This document shows positions 6,814 through 18,900 of a DNA stretch of 64,000 nucleotides, one piece after another (the stretch's first letter is position 1; each line of letters opens with the position of its first letter). The stretch is from a virus. The notes under the pieces are model-generated. The model was not told the DNA's origin. It saw only the letters and a list, made by a program, of their open reading frames with translations, and did not search any database. A program made the position numbers and the translations under genes. The stretch lies in IMG/VR virus record IMGVR_UViG_3300027749_000060, positions 45,419 to 109,418 of that record; one strand, written 5' to 3'.

Positions 6814-8958
6814 ATGTCTAAAACAGATAGAAGAATAGGAAAAAAAGTACCTGACTATATACGCAGGGAAGATGCTGCGGGCGTAAGATTTGATTCGGGT
6901 CCGTATGTAGGAAAAATAAAAAACAACTACGATACTATTCGCCAAGGGAGACTTCAAGTATGGATTCCTGATTTAGGCGGTGGTGACGAAGACGATGTCT
7001 CAAATTGGCGAACCGTTAGCTATGCAAGTCCATTCTTTGGTTCTACGTATCAAGAACCCGACAATAAGAAAAATACATTTAAAGATGTAAGACATACTTA
7101 CGGGTTCTGGTTTACACCACCAGATATAGACAATTTTGTTATGTGTACTTTTATTGCCGGAGATCCTCAACGCGGATTTTGGTTTGCATGTATACCATCG
7201 CAATTAGGGCAACATATGGTTCCTGCTATAGCAGGAACGAGTAGCTACGACACTGAGGGAATTACCAATAGTGCAGTGCAAAAAATGAACAAGCCGTCGG
7301 TGTTGCCGGTAGTTGAATTTAACGAAAACAAAGAACAGGATTGGACAGATTTCACTGGGCTAAAGAAGCCGTTACACGAAACACAAATTGAGATATTAAT
7401 AACACAGGGTCTTGATAGGGACACAGATCGAGGAGTAGTAAGCAGCAGTAGCCAACGCGAGAGCCCTAGTAGGGTGTTTGGAATTAGTACCCCGGGGCAA
7501 CCCGAATCGGGTGCTACTAAAGACGAATTTGTTTATACACGTAAAGGTGGACACACTTTAGTAATGGACGATGGTGATTTTAAAGACAAAAATAGAATAT
7601 TTAGATTGCGATCGTCAGGTGGCCATCAAATTATAATGAATGACACCCAGGATATATTTTATATTGGTAACAGTAAGGGAACAGCCTGGGTTGAATTAAC
7701 CGAAGCAGGAGCAGTTAATATCTTTAGTGACACAGATATAAACTTTAGAGCAAAAGGTGATTTTAATTTCCATGCTGATAAAGATTTTAAAATACATGTA
7801 GGTGGCAAATTTAGTTTATTTGCTAAAACATCTATCCAATCAGAATCTGAACTAATAACATCAACCTCTAGTGCAAAGACCACTATATTTGGTAACGGTG
7901 TTGAAATTGGCAGCGAGTCTACTATTGATATTAATCCTGCAGGAGCAGGTAGTTTCACATGTGGGCCCACATTAACAATGTCGGCGGGCACAATAAAATT
8001 AAATTCTGGTAGTGGCCCAACAGTATCAAAACCTGACAAGATTACAGTCAACGATGTAAATGAAGCCGAACTTGACGGAAGTGGACAATGGCAAACTAAA
8101 GCAGCCGCATTAAAAAGCATTGCAAGTGTTGTTCCAACGCACGAGCCGTGGCCTCGCAAAGGTGGAAAACCAAATGCAGCAGCTAGCGGCGCATCAAGTG
8201 CAGCAGGCGGTGGTAGTAGCAGCACCAGTGGAGGTGGCAACACTGGCGGCAACACTGGCAGCGGCAACTCCACATTAAATTCAGGTACAGGTGGTGCAGC
8301 TACAGATGGTAAAGGAAATCCGGCTGTTAGTGGCCAGTCGGGCGACGGCGGCGGCCCTAATGCCGCAGCGTCACAAAGTGTTAAAAATCCAGCATCAAAA
8401 TCGTCTATGTACAATAAGGACAATCCAACTCCTACTACAGGGGTAGGCCCATTGGATCCTATAGATAAAAAAGCACTTAAAACACAAATAGCTCATAACG
8501 AAAGTGGCGGCAGGTATGATATAGTTGAAGCTAAGAGAGGCAACTATTTAGGAAAATATCAAATGGGCGCAGGTGCGTTAGTTGGCGAGGGATATATTAA
8601 ACCTGATGCGTATGCTAAATATGGGTCATCCGCAGTTAATTATCCCTCAAGCTGGACCGGTAAAGGCGGAGTATCATCAAAAGAAGACTTTTTAAATAAT
8701 CACGATGCACAGGAAAAATCAATGGATGGTCTACTAGATAAAAATTATTCCACGTTACAGAGAACTGGCGGAGTCAAACCCGGAGACAGTAAAGAAACTG
8801 TATCCGGTATGTTGGCAACAAGTCACCTATTAGGTGCAGGAGGTGCAACAACATGGCGTAAAACAGGTGGCGGCGCAGATGCCAATGGTACATCGGGTAC
8901 CTCTTATTATAACATGGGCCGGTATGCATCTAATGTGCTAGCCAAACAAACTGCTTAA
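6814..8958 (+). CDS. 5: Baseplate spike gp5-like with C-terminal peptidoglycan hydrolase
   Basis: Cell-puncturing spike. Residues 25-135 form the OB-type domain (YVGKIKNNYDTIRQGRLQVW, then FWFTPPDIDNFVMCTF). Residues 230-400 give short repeating beta strands with DINFRAKGDFNFHADKDFKI, as in the gp5 beta-helix needle. A long Gly/Ser/Asn linker (450-530) leads to a C-terminal enzyme domain. There AHNESGGRYD (Glu563) with GKYQMG resembles the catalytic glutamate and GxYQ motif of lytic transglycosylases. In T4 gp5 the lysozyme sits between OB domain and needle; here the enzyme is at the end. It follows the hub gene by 12 bases. Confidence 0.8.
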   Translation: MSKTDRRIGKKVPDYIRREDAAGVRFDSGPYVGKIKNNYDTIRQGRLQVWIPDLGGGDEDDVSNWRTVSYASPFFGSTYQEPDNKKNTFKDVRHTYGFWFTPPDIDNFVMCTFIAGDPQRGFWFACIPSQLGQHMVPAIAGTSSYDTEGITNSAVQKMNKPSVLPVVEFNENKEQDWTDFTGLKKPLHETQIEILITQGLDRDTDRGVVSSSSQRESPSRVFGISTPGQPESGATKDEFVYTRKGGHTLVMDDGDFKDKNRIFRLRSSGGHQIIMNDTQDIFYIGNSKGTAWVELTEAGAVNIFSDTDINFRAKGDFNFHADKDFKIHVGGKFSLFAKTSIQSESELITSTSSAKTTIFGNGVEIGSESTIDINPAGAGSFTCGPTLTMSAGTIKLNSGSGPTVSKPDKITVNDVNEAELDGSGQWQTKAAALKSIASVVPTHEPWPRKGGKPNAAASGASSAAGGGSSSTSGGGNTGGNTGSGNSTLNSGTGGAATDGKGNPAVSGQSGDGGGPNAAASQSVKNPASKSSMYNKDNPTPTTGVGPLDPIDKKALKTQIAHNESGGRYDIVEAKRGNYLGKYQMGAGALVGEGYIKPDAYAKYGSSAVNYPSSWTGKGGVSSKEDFLNNHDAQEKSMDGLLDKNYSTLQRTGGVKPGDSKETVSGMLATSHLLGAGGATTWRKTGGGADANGTSGTSYYNMGRYASNVLAKQTA

Positions 8959-8966
8959 ATACTATT

Positions 8967-9341
8967 ATGACTACATACAAAGGATTCAGTACTTACAACA
9001 GAATGCGTAAATTTACGCTAACTGACTTTGACTTGATTAAGCAAGATTTATTTAATCATTTTTCAATTCGCAAAGGTGAAAAACTAATGAATCCAAAATT
9101 TGGGACAATTATTTGGGGTCTTTTATTTGAACCAATGTCCCCGGATATTAAAGCATTAGTGTCCCAAGACGTTAAAGAAATCATTGACTACGATCCAAGA
9201 ATTTCGGCTGATAGAATATCAGTGACTGAATTTGAACACGGGATTCAGATCAATTTGAATATACGTTATGTATTAACGAATCAAACTGGAACAATGGCGT
9301 TAAAATTTAGTAGAGCTTCAAATCAATTAACTTATAGTTAA
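8967..9341 (+). CDS. 25: Baseplate wedge protein gp25
   Basis: 124-residue wedge protein of the gp25/GpW family that nucleates sheath assembly. It shows the core layout: an N-terminal helix (FTLTDFDLIKQDLFNHF), the charged turn IRKGEKLMNPKFGTIIWGLLFE, and a final strand pair IQINLNIRYVLTNQTGTM. The length agrees with T4 gp25 (132). No obvious ribosome site precedes the ATG, which lies 8 bases after gp5, so translation is probably coupled to gp5. Confidence 0.85.
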   Translation: MTTYKGFSTYNRMRKFTLTDFDLIKQDLFNHFSIRKGEKLMNPKFGTIIWGLLFEPMSPDIKALVSQDVKEIIDYDPRISADRISVTEFEHGIQINLNIRYVLTNQTGTMALKFSRASNQLTYS

Positions 9342-9360
9342 CAACCCACTTTTATTACAT

Positions 9361-9368
9361 AATAAATA
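9361..9368 (+). promoter_or_regulatory. Possible late promoter before gp6
   Basis: AATAAATA matches the T4 late box TATAAATA at 7 of 8 positions and lies 20 bases before the gp6 ATG in the only gap (47 bases) between gp25 and gp6. Confidence 0.4.
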
Positions 9369-9388
9369 TATGAACAGAGTCTTATAAC

Positions 9389-12300
9389 ATGGCTATTATA
9401 TCTCGACAAACCGGACTGCTCGCAGCAGAAAACTGGAAAAAAATCTATCAGACCTTCCGCGAGGCCGATTTTACTACCTACGACTTTGAAACTCTGCGCA
9501 AGAGTATGATTGATTATATCAAGCTATACTATCCTGAGGACTTTAACGATTTTACAGAAAGTAGTGAATTTGTTGCATTGATTGATTTAATAGCATTCAT
9601 GGGGCAAAATTTAGCATTTAGGACCGATTTAAATGCTCGAGAAAACTTTATTGACACTGCTGAACGCAGAGAAAGTATATTAAAACTAGCAAAATTGGTT
9701 AGCTACAACCCTAAAAGAAATGTACCGGCTAGTGGATATTTAAAAATTGAAAGTGTAAGCACTACCGAATCGCTATTTGATAGCAATGGATTTGATCTAA
9801 GTAATACTATTATTACTTGGAATGACCCAGCTAATGATAATTGGCTAGAACAATTTACTACCATTTTAAATGCATCGTTGGTTGGTAGCCAAATAATAGG
9901 AAAACCTGCTCATAGTCAAGTTATAAATGGAATTATGACTGACGAATACAGCATAAACAATATAACTACTGCGGTTCCTATTTTCAGATTTGAAGCAACA
10001 ATTGAAGATACTACATCTTCATTTGAAGTGGTTAGCGGAACAAGTTTAGGAAAAACATATATATACGAAGCTGCGCCCGACTACGAAAAAGCGTTTAATG
10101 TTTTGTATAGATCTGACAACAACGGCAACTCCAGTAACAGTACAGGATTTTTCTTTTATTTCAAACAAGGCGAAATGTCTAGTTTTGATTTTAATATACC
10201 CGAGGCTGTGCCAAACAAAGTTGTTAGCATTGATATTAACAATATTAACAATACTGATGTATGGTTATATAAATTAAACACCGACGGTACAACGCAATCA
10301 CTATGGTCGGCTGTTCCTTCTACTACTGGTATTAACATTATATACAACAAAGTTGAAGATAGAAATTTATATCAAATTGGTACAAGAACATCAGACCAAA
10401 TTAACTTAACTTTTGGTGACGGATCATTCTCAAATGTGCCACAAGGCGACTTCAGATTATACTATAGAACTAGTAATGGATTAAATTATAAAATAACACC
10501 CAACGAGATGCGATCTATTGCTATATCTATTAGATATATTAGTAGAAAAAATAGGCCAGAAACAGTTACAATTCGTGCTAGTTTAAAATATACAGTAGTA
10601 AATGCAGTACCAACTGAGTCAACAGATGCAATAAGACAAAAAGCACCACAACAATATTATACGCAAAATCGTATGATAACCGGTGAAGACTATAACATAT
10701 TGCCTTACACATCTTTCAGCAATATTATTAAAGCCAAGTCTATTAATAGAACTAGTAGCGGTTTAAGTAGGTATCTTGACATGTTAGATACAACTGGAAA
10801 GTACAGTAGCACTAATACATTTGGTCAAGATGGTGCAATTTACACTGAAAATTTCATAAACACATTTTCGTTTGGATTTGTATCTGCTAACGATGTTCGT
10901 AAAATTGTATATAATCAAATAATTAATAAAATTATTCCTGATAAAAGATCGTTGCATTACTATTATAAAAATTTAACAATTATTAATTCTGCTAATAGCT
11001 TAACACCGGCTACTGCTTTGGTTACAGGTAGACGTTATATCATTAATAAAGTTGGCGTCACCGACTTTACCCTATTAGGGGCTAGTAGGAATGCACCGGG
11101 CGTTAATTTTATAGCAACTGATCATGACACAAGAGATCCTAATTATTTTGCAACAACAGTTGGTCAAGCAATAGAGGCATCTATATCTTGGCATTTAAGT
11201 ACGGTAGGAAGTAATAGCTCAAATGGATATTTCATTGGACCTGCGTTTACTCCTTTATCGGTTCGAGCATTGGGGTCTGTAGCAAAATACCTCAGAGCAG
11301 GTGCAATAATAAGATTTGTTGCTCCGAACGGTAGTTACTTCAATGCAGGAAATAACTTAATAACAGGAGCACCGGTTGGCCCTGAAGATAAACTTGAATT
11401 ATATGCGGCTGTGGTTGATATCATTGGTGATGGTACAAATGATGGATTGGGTAATTTTACCAATGGTGCAGGGCCAGTATCATTGAACACTAAAATACCT
11501 ACAGGGGCTATAATTAAATATATTGTGCCAGCATACAAAACTAATTTTGGAGCAGGATTTACAACCGCATTAGTTAATAATATAACATCTTATAAGAATT
11601 TTGCTATATTATATAATTCAACAATGCAAAATTGGCAATTAGCAAGCCCAACAGACATAACAAATGATAAATGGTCAATTAAATTTGATTACAGCAATGA
11701 AAATGGAACATATCTTGTTAGTTATAAAGGTATTAATTATATCTTCTATAGCCCAATGGAAACCACATTTTACTATGATCAAGCATTAAAAGTATATGAT
11801 AGTAAAACAGCAAGTGTGATATACGATCATATAAAAATACTTGGAACGAATCCCGGGCCCGACTCACCAATGCCAATTGGAAAAACAGTTGTATGGGATG
11901 TTTTAGACAAAGTAACTAATTCGGATGGTACCATTGACAGTAGTAGAATATATATAACATATTCAGATTCTGACAATGACGGAGTTCCTGACGATCCAAA
12001 CATATTTAACATAGTGGTTAATCCAGAAGTGAATCCAATAAGCAAATTGGTATTTTTTGAATTAACTACAAGTACAGGATATACAAAATACGTAAACTTG
12101 GATATATTAGATCTGTCAAGAGTTACTACGCAGTTCAATACAAGGTCACAAATTGTTGCCGTATCGGCATCTTACTCAGTGGGAGATATATTTTATGCGC
12201 CCGGCGATGATGCATTTTATTCAATTTTGCATTCAAAGACCGAAAACGCTAACTATGTTAGTGAAAGTTTAACAAAATACAAATATTTTACTGGCAGACA

Positions 12301-12934
12301 AAATCTGAATTATCAATATAGACATAATTCTCCTAATACACGTAGGATTGATCCTAGTGTTAGTAATATTATAGATATATATCTTCTAACATCTGCATAC
12401 GACACCGACTATAGAGCATGGATCAACGATACATCAAATTCAATTAGTCAGCCGTCACCGCCTACTAGCACTGAGTTATCGTTATCGTTCTCAGGACTAA
12501 ATGAAATTAAATCAATCAGCGACACTGTTGTATTTCAAAATGCAATATATAAACCTATTTTTGGATTAAAAGCTATTAATAATTTACAGGCAATATTTAA
12601 AGTTGTAAAAAATCCAAATTTGAATATCAGTGATGCAGATATCAAAGTGTCTGTTATTAATGCTATAAATGACTATTTTAGTATTGACAATTGGGACTTT
12701 GGTGAAACATTTTATTTCAGTGAATTGTCTGCCTATTTACATCAAATTTTAAGCCCTAACATTGCTAGTATTATTATTGTTCCAAGAGATAGTACAATTA
12801 AATTTGGTACTCTTTATCAAATTAATGCAGAGGCAAATGAAATTATTATTAGTGCTGCTACAGTTGAAAATGTCGAAATCATAAGCGCAGTTACGGCAAT
12901 GCAATTAAATCAAGGCGTGTCCCTGACTTATTAA
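9389..12934 (+). CDS. 6: Baseplate wedge protein gp6
   Basis: Main wedge protein, whose dimers form the inner baseplate ring. The N-terminus is typical of the family: LRKSMIDYIKLYYPEDFNDF, SSEFVALIDLIAFMGQNLAF and TDLNARENFIDTAERRESIL (residues 35-110). The mid-part QQYYTQNRMITGEDYNILPY (about 420) is the J-like baseplate core. At 1181 residues it is almost twice T4 gp6 (660). Much of the excess lies in residues 530-890 and includes the small module YIINKVGVTDFTLLGASRN, which recurs twice in the next gene. The C-terminus (SDADIKVSVINAINDYFSI) returns to family-like sequence. Confidence 0.9.
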   Translation: MAIISRQTGLLAAENWKKIYQTFREADFTTYDFETLRKSMIDYIKLYYPEDFNDFTESSEFVALIDLIAFMGQNLAFRTDLNARENFIDTAERRESILKLAKLVSYNPKRNVPASGYLKIESVSTTESLFDSNGFDLSNTIITWNDPANDNWLEQFTTILNASLVGSQIIGKPAHSQVINGIMTDEYSINNITTAVPIFRFEATIEDTTSSFEVVSGTSLGKTYIYEAAPDYEKAFNVLYRSDNNGNSSNSTGFFFYFKQGEMSSFDFNIPEAVPNKVVSIDINNINNTDVWLYKLNTDGTTQSLWSAVPSTTGINIIYNKVEDRNLYQIGTRTSDQINLTFGDGSFSNVPQGDFRLYYRTSNGLNYKITPNEMRSIAISIRYISRKNRPETVTIRASLKYTVVNAVPTESTDAIRQKAPQQYYTQNRMITGEDYNILPYTSFSNIIKAKSINRTSSGLSRYLDMLDTTGKYSSTNTFGQDGAIYTENFINTFSFGFVSANDVRKIVYNQIINKIIPDKRSLHYYYKNLTIINSANSLTPATALVTGRRYIINKVGVTDFTLLGASRNAPGVNFIATDHDTRDPNYFATTVGQAIEASISWHLSTVGSNSSNGYFIGPAFTPLSVRALGSVAKYLRAGAIIRFVAPNGSYFNAGNNLITGAPVGPEDKLELYAAVVDIIGDGTNDGLGNFTNGAGPVSLNTKIPTGAIIKYIVPAYKTNFGAGFTTALVNNITSYKNFAILYNSTMQNWQLASPTDITNDKWSIKFDYSNENGTYLVSYKGINYIFYSPMETTFYYDQALKVYDSKTASVIYDHIKILGTNPGPDSPMPIGKTVVWDVLDKVTNSDGTIDSSRIYITYSDSDNDGVPDDPNIFNIVVNPEVNPISKLVFFELTTSTGYTKYVNLDILDLSRVTTQFNTRSQIVAVSASYSVGDIFYAPGDDAFYSILHSKTENANYVSESLTKYKYFTGRQNLNYQYRHNSPNTRRIDPSVSNIIDIYLLTSAYDTDYRAWINDTSNSISQPSPPTSTELSLSFSGLNEIKSISDTVVFQNAIYKPIFGLKAINNLQAIFKVVKNPNLNISDADIKVSVINAINDYFSIDNWDFGETFYFSELSAYLHQILSPNIASIIIVPRDSTIKFGTLYQINAEANEIIISAATVENVEIISAVTAMQLNQGVSLTY

Positions 12935-12954
12935 AATATTACAATAGGTAAACA

Positions 12955-15900
12955 ATGGCAACTAGAAAGACACTAAATCTTCTTCCGAGTATATTTCAAA
13001 CGGAAACCAATAAGAAATTTCTTGGTGCAACACTAGATCAATTGGTCAGCGAACCAGATATTTCCAAGTTCAATGGATTTATAGGAAGAAAGTTTTCACC
13101 GGTTAATAAACCTAGTGATAATTTTATCAACGAGCCTACAGTTAGCAGAGAAAATTATCAATTTGAACCGGCTGTTGTTATTAAAAATACTAGTAATGGT
13201 ATTGACCTATATGCAGATTACCAAGACCTATTAGAAAAAGTTGCAAATCATGGCGGGATAACAGAAAATCATAATAGATTATTTGAATCAGAATATTATA
13301 GTTTTAATCCTAGAATTAATTTTGACAAATTTATTAACTATACCAGATATTTTTGGTTACCAACAGGTACCGATCCTGTAACAGTATCTGCAGGCACACC
13401 CGGCAATGATAGAACATTTGTCATTACTAGAAATGATCCAGGCGGTTATGCTACTATAAATCAAGACTCCACTCCAAATTCAACTATAACATTAGTACGT
13501 GGCGCAGTATATAAATTTAACGTCAACCAGCCCGGTGCCAAATTTTGGATTCAAACAGAAGTTGGTATAGATGGCTTTAAAGATTTTAATCAAACTATCT
13601 CTACTAGAGATATTATTGGCATTGAAAATAACGGTGCCGAATCCGGAACTATTACTTTTACTGTGCCAGACAAAGATTCGCAAGATTATTATTTTAAAAT
13701 GCCATCATTGGGATTTATTGATTATGCTATTAGTGAACCGTTCTCTGCAATTGACGGTCAGTTTTGGGTAAACGGTAATAATGCAATGGATCAAATTGAA
13801 GGTTCAACTCGATATCCACAAGGTTATTATGTTGTTTTTACATCAACTAGTACAAATCCTGATAACTGGATTGATTATACGGGTAATCCAGTACCAATAG
13901 ATAAACGACATGGTCTTTGGAAAATTACTATTAATCAAAATTCTAAAATACAAATGGAGTTTGTTAGAACAATACCGTTGGGGTATAAAATTAGAATTAA
14001 TTATGGAGCAAATGCTGGTAAAGAATTCTTTAAAAATTCAGGAGATAATTTAGTACTATCTCCTCCAATTACTGCACCTTTATCAACATTGTTTTATCAA
14101 GACGAAAACAATGAATCTATAGTGGGAAAAATCAACATTGTTGATTTTCCGGGTAATGCAATTAATGTTAATTCGGATATATTGGGCAAGGTTACATACA
14201 CTAGTCCTAACGGTGTAGTGTTTACCAATGGGTTAACAGTTGTTTTTGATAACACTGTATTTCCTAATTCGTATCGCAATTCAAAATATATCATTGAAGG
14301 TGTTGGAAAATCAATTAAATTAATTGATATAATATTATTAGAATCTGTTGAGAGCGTTGACACGAAATCTAGTGTGCCATTTGATCAAGAACCATTTGAT
14401 ACTCTTGGATTAGATCAACCAATAGCAAACAGTGTCGCTATACCCGACTATATTGTTATGAATAAATCAACAACAGATTTAAATGCATGGGCTCGCGGCA
14501 ATAGATGGTTCCACGAAGATATAATTGCAAAAGCAGCTGAATATAATAAAACAACAGTAAAGATTGATCCAACTAAAAGAGCAAATAGACCAATCATCGA
14601 ATTTGAAGAAGATTTACAATTATTTAATAGTGGAAAGAACTTTCTTGCTATAATAGATAGGGCCGACACTAATTTTGTAGGAACTGGCGAAAAAATATTA
14701 AATGCATACACTGATGTTAATGACAAATATGTCAATGATGCGTCTATTAGACGTTTAAATTATATAGAAAATCAAGTAGCTATTTTCCCCAATGATATTA
14801 GTAGTAATGTTAGAAATGCATTATTTAGAATTGAATTTAAAAATCAAACTACTGCAACATCATTTAATGGAGTTGGCACCGGATATGTTAACATACGTCA
14901 GGGATCAAATCGAGTTTATGAAAAAATATTAGATGGTAATAGAACAACATTCAGAGATCAATATATACCGGGTACATTGTTATATGCAGTGGATAATACG
15001 TATATTGGAAAAATAAAATCAATTTTTAGTAACAACGAAATGATTTTAGAGTCGCCTGCATTAGTGACTCGTAACGAAGTAGTTGTAAAATTTAATTATC
15101 CTAAAATTACTTTACGCAAAATAAAGACAGCAGTCAATAATGATTCGGTGGTTGTCAGGACTGGACTTAATCAAAAAAACACATTCTGGTTAAATTCAGG
15201 AGTCTGGGCATATGCACAATATAAAAAAGATGTTAACACTCCTATTAAATTTGATGTAGTTGATAAAGATGGCATTAGTTTATCTAGTCCATCTAAGTAC
15301 ACCGAAAGTAAATTTGCTGGAACAACTGTATTTTCTTATGACATAGGCAGTAGTATATCAGATCCTATACTTGGTATCAAATTGCGGTATACTGGCATAG
15401 GTAATTCAATATCAGATATCAATTTTGTAAATTCTTTTGAAACTGATACATTTACATATAAACCATATGATTATAAAACATTAAATATTTCGTCGATTGG
15501 GTATTTAAGTAAACGCACTGGAAGAAATACTTATAGCTTGCTCACTGTTTGGCAATCTATATCAGAGCCTACAAAACAATATCAACATATAGCAGATTTG
15601 TCCGATGGTACAACTAACTATTTTGAAATTGATATACTGCCCGGTGATATAGTAAATCAGCCAAACATAAAAGTTTTTGTTAATAATGTACTAATTAAAA
15701 ATGAAGATTTTGTTATAGAAACGGTAGGGATCAGACATGCTGTTAATATATTAACTACAGTCCTTGACGGTGATAAGATTGATATATTAATTTATAATAA
15801 AAAATCAATTAGTGATCTTGGTTATTATCAAATTCCAAGTAACTTAGAATTTAATGCACAAAACTATGATATAACAAACGTAACACTAGGACAACTCAGA

Positions 15901-18900
15901 GGGCATTGGAATGCTATTGGAAAAAATACTATTGGATTAATTGGAAATCCTATTTCATCAAATAATCTACGTGATCTGAATACTAATGCACAAAATGGTT
16001 TAATTCTACAACACTCGGCGCCTACAATTTATGCATCGTTGTTTTTAATTGATCCGCATCTTAATTTTATTAATAGTATTGAATTTGCACGTAGTGATTA
16101 TTCAAAATTTAAAAATAAGTTTTTAGAACTATGTGTAAACACACCGGGGCTTCCCCGTAATAATACACCAGCTGGTGTTGATATGATATTAAAAATTATC
16201 AACGGTGTAAAAAATCAAACATTTCCGTGGCATTATTCAGATATGATTCCATGGGGCGATGATGTTGTATTAGATACATATAAAATAATTAATGCACAGA
16301 CTAGACTGTATACACTGAATAATATATATCTATCGCCAATTGGCGATAAAATGTATCCAAAAAATGGTCCATCAAATTGTGCTGTTCTTGTTTATCTTAA
16401 TAATAGATTATTAGTCATTGATGTTGAATACACCATTACTAATGGTAATCCTTATATTACTATTAGTGATAGTGTGTTATTGTACGAGGGTGATTTACTT
16501 ACAATAAAAGGTTACAAAAATACTGACGGTAGTTATGTGCCCGAAACACCTACTAAAATGGGAATGTATCCTAAATTTGTTCCAAGTATATTTGTAGATA
16601 CAGCATTCAGAACACCTATAAATGTAATACAAGGACATGACGGAAGTAGACTTCCAGTTTTTAATGATTTGCGGGACGACTATCTACTAGAACTTGAAAA
16701 AAGAATATTTAATAACATTAAAGTAGAATACAATGCTGAATTATTTGATGTATTTACATTTGTACCCGGCAAGTTTAGAAATAATGACTATACCAGGCTT
16801 GAATTTAATGAAGTATTAAATTCTGATTTTTTAAAATGGATAGGAACTAATCAACTAGACATTGGCAGCAATGAATATTTCTTATCCAATAACGAATTCA
16901 GCTGGAATTATAATCAAGCATCTGATTCTATTAATGATGAATTGTTGCCAGGTTATTGGAAAGGAATTTATCAATATTTCTATGATACGTGTCGCCCGCA
17001 CACACACCCATGGGAAATGTTAGGACTACAAAATAAACCAGTCTGGTGGGAACCTACATATGGCGCCGCCCCCTATACACCTTCCAAAACTCAAATGTGG
17101 ACCGATTTGGCATATGGATTTAATCGCGGCGATCGTACCACTAATACACAATATGCAAGGCCTGGATTATTGAAAATTATTCCAGTTAATGATGCCGGGG
17201 AATTATTACCTCCGGTGTCTAAATTAGTAAAGAAATATAATGGGACTACATTTAATCAAAGTTATGCAATAGGAGATCAAGGGCCAGTTGAGTCGGCCTG
17301 GAGAAATACCAGCGAATATGTATTTTCATTACATCGTGCAATAGCGTTATTAAAACCTGCTAAGTATTTTGGATTATTTTTTAATACCTCTTCGTATATC
17401 AACGATCCGGTAATAAATCAGTATGTTTTAAAAAATAATAAAAAGAGAATAACTCCAGAGTCGTTGCTAATTAACGGAGAAGTAGTGTCAGGTGCAATAA
17501 CCAGATCGTCAAGTTACGTAAATTGGATACATGGTTATCTGACTAATTTAGGAATTAATGCTGCACAAAAAATAAGAACTACAATTAGTAATCTGGATAT
17601 TAGACTAGGATATAGGATGTCTGGTTATAGTGATAAATCTTATTTCACTGCTCTGGTAGAACAGTATAGTCCTAACAGTGTAAATCAATCTGCTATTATT
17701 CCATCTGAAAATTACATTGTTCATTTAAATAAAAGCTCGCCTATACGTAGTGCAACCTACAGTGGGGTTATTATTTCTAAAACTACAGGCGGTTATGTTA
17801 TCAATGGATATAATTTAAAATATCCTTATTTTACAGTTATACCTAGTTTAATAAATGGCAATTTTTATAGAATTGAAGCAGTAACAGCAACTGCAATTAT
17901 ATATAAAGATTACATTGATCAAAAAATAAATGTACCGTATGGATTTGAATTTGGTTCATCGCAAGAGTTAGTTGACTTTTTAGTTGGCTACGAACGATTT
18001 TTAATGTCCCAGGGTTTTATATTTGAAGCATATGATTCAGATCTTGGTGAAGTAAAAAATTGGATACTAAGTGCAAAAGAATTTTTAGGTTGGACTTTGC
18101 AAGGGTGGAACGAAGGTAATATATTAGTATTAAGCCCAGTTCATTACACACTACAATTGTTTTCAACTGATTCAGTTGTGGATACAGTCATTGGGCAAAC
18201 TTCTAATACTCAAGTATTGGGACCAAATTTTAATGTTATCAAAGCCGACGAAATTGCAGTATTAAAAGAACCGGGACGTACAACTGTTACTGTAATTTCT
18301 GGACAAACTATTGCATTTATAGAATTGCAGTTGGTTCAATATGAACATGTATTAGTATTTGACAACACAACTGTGTTTGCTGATGTTATATATAAACCAG
18401 AATTGGGCAGTCGACAGTATAGATTAAAACTAATTGGATCTAAAACCACTGGGTGGGACGGATCATTAAACATACCTGGATTTATTTACAACACAGGATA
18501 TATTGAACAATGGACCCCTGGCAGAGATTACAAAAAAGCAGATATTATTCAATATAAAAAACAAAACTATACAGCTATAGCAGATATATCTGGGACAGAT
18601 ACATTTAAACATGATCTATGGAGTATAACTGATCGTAAAATTGTAGCAAAATTAGTACCAAACTTTTCTCAAAATGCGTCTAAGTTTAATACGGTGTATA
18701 GCTTGGATACTCCAAATATAGATAGTTACTTTTCAGGATTCAGTAATGGGTTAACAGGATATAGGAATAGATCGTATCTTGAAGATTTAGGAATGGATCA
18801 AATTGCTCAAACTAAATTTTATCAAGGCTATATAAAAGAAAAAGGCACATTTAGTTCAATATCGGCACTATTTAAAGCTCGTCTTGATAATACAATAAAC

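Noticed and set aside
7659-8423. 254-codon minus ORF inside gp5
   Set aside because: Mirror of the Gly/Ser/Ala linker of gp5, giving Pro/Leu-rich nonsense.
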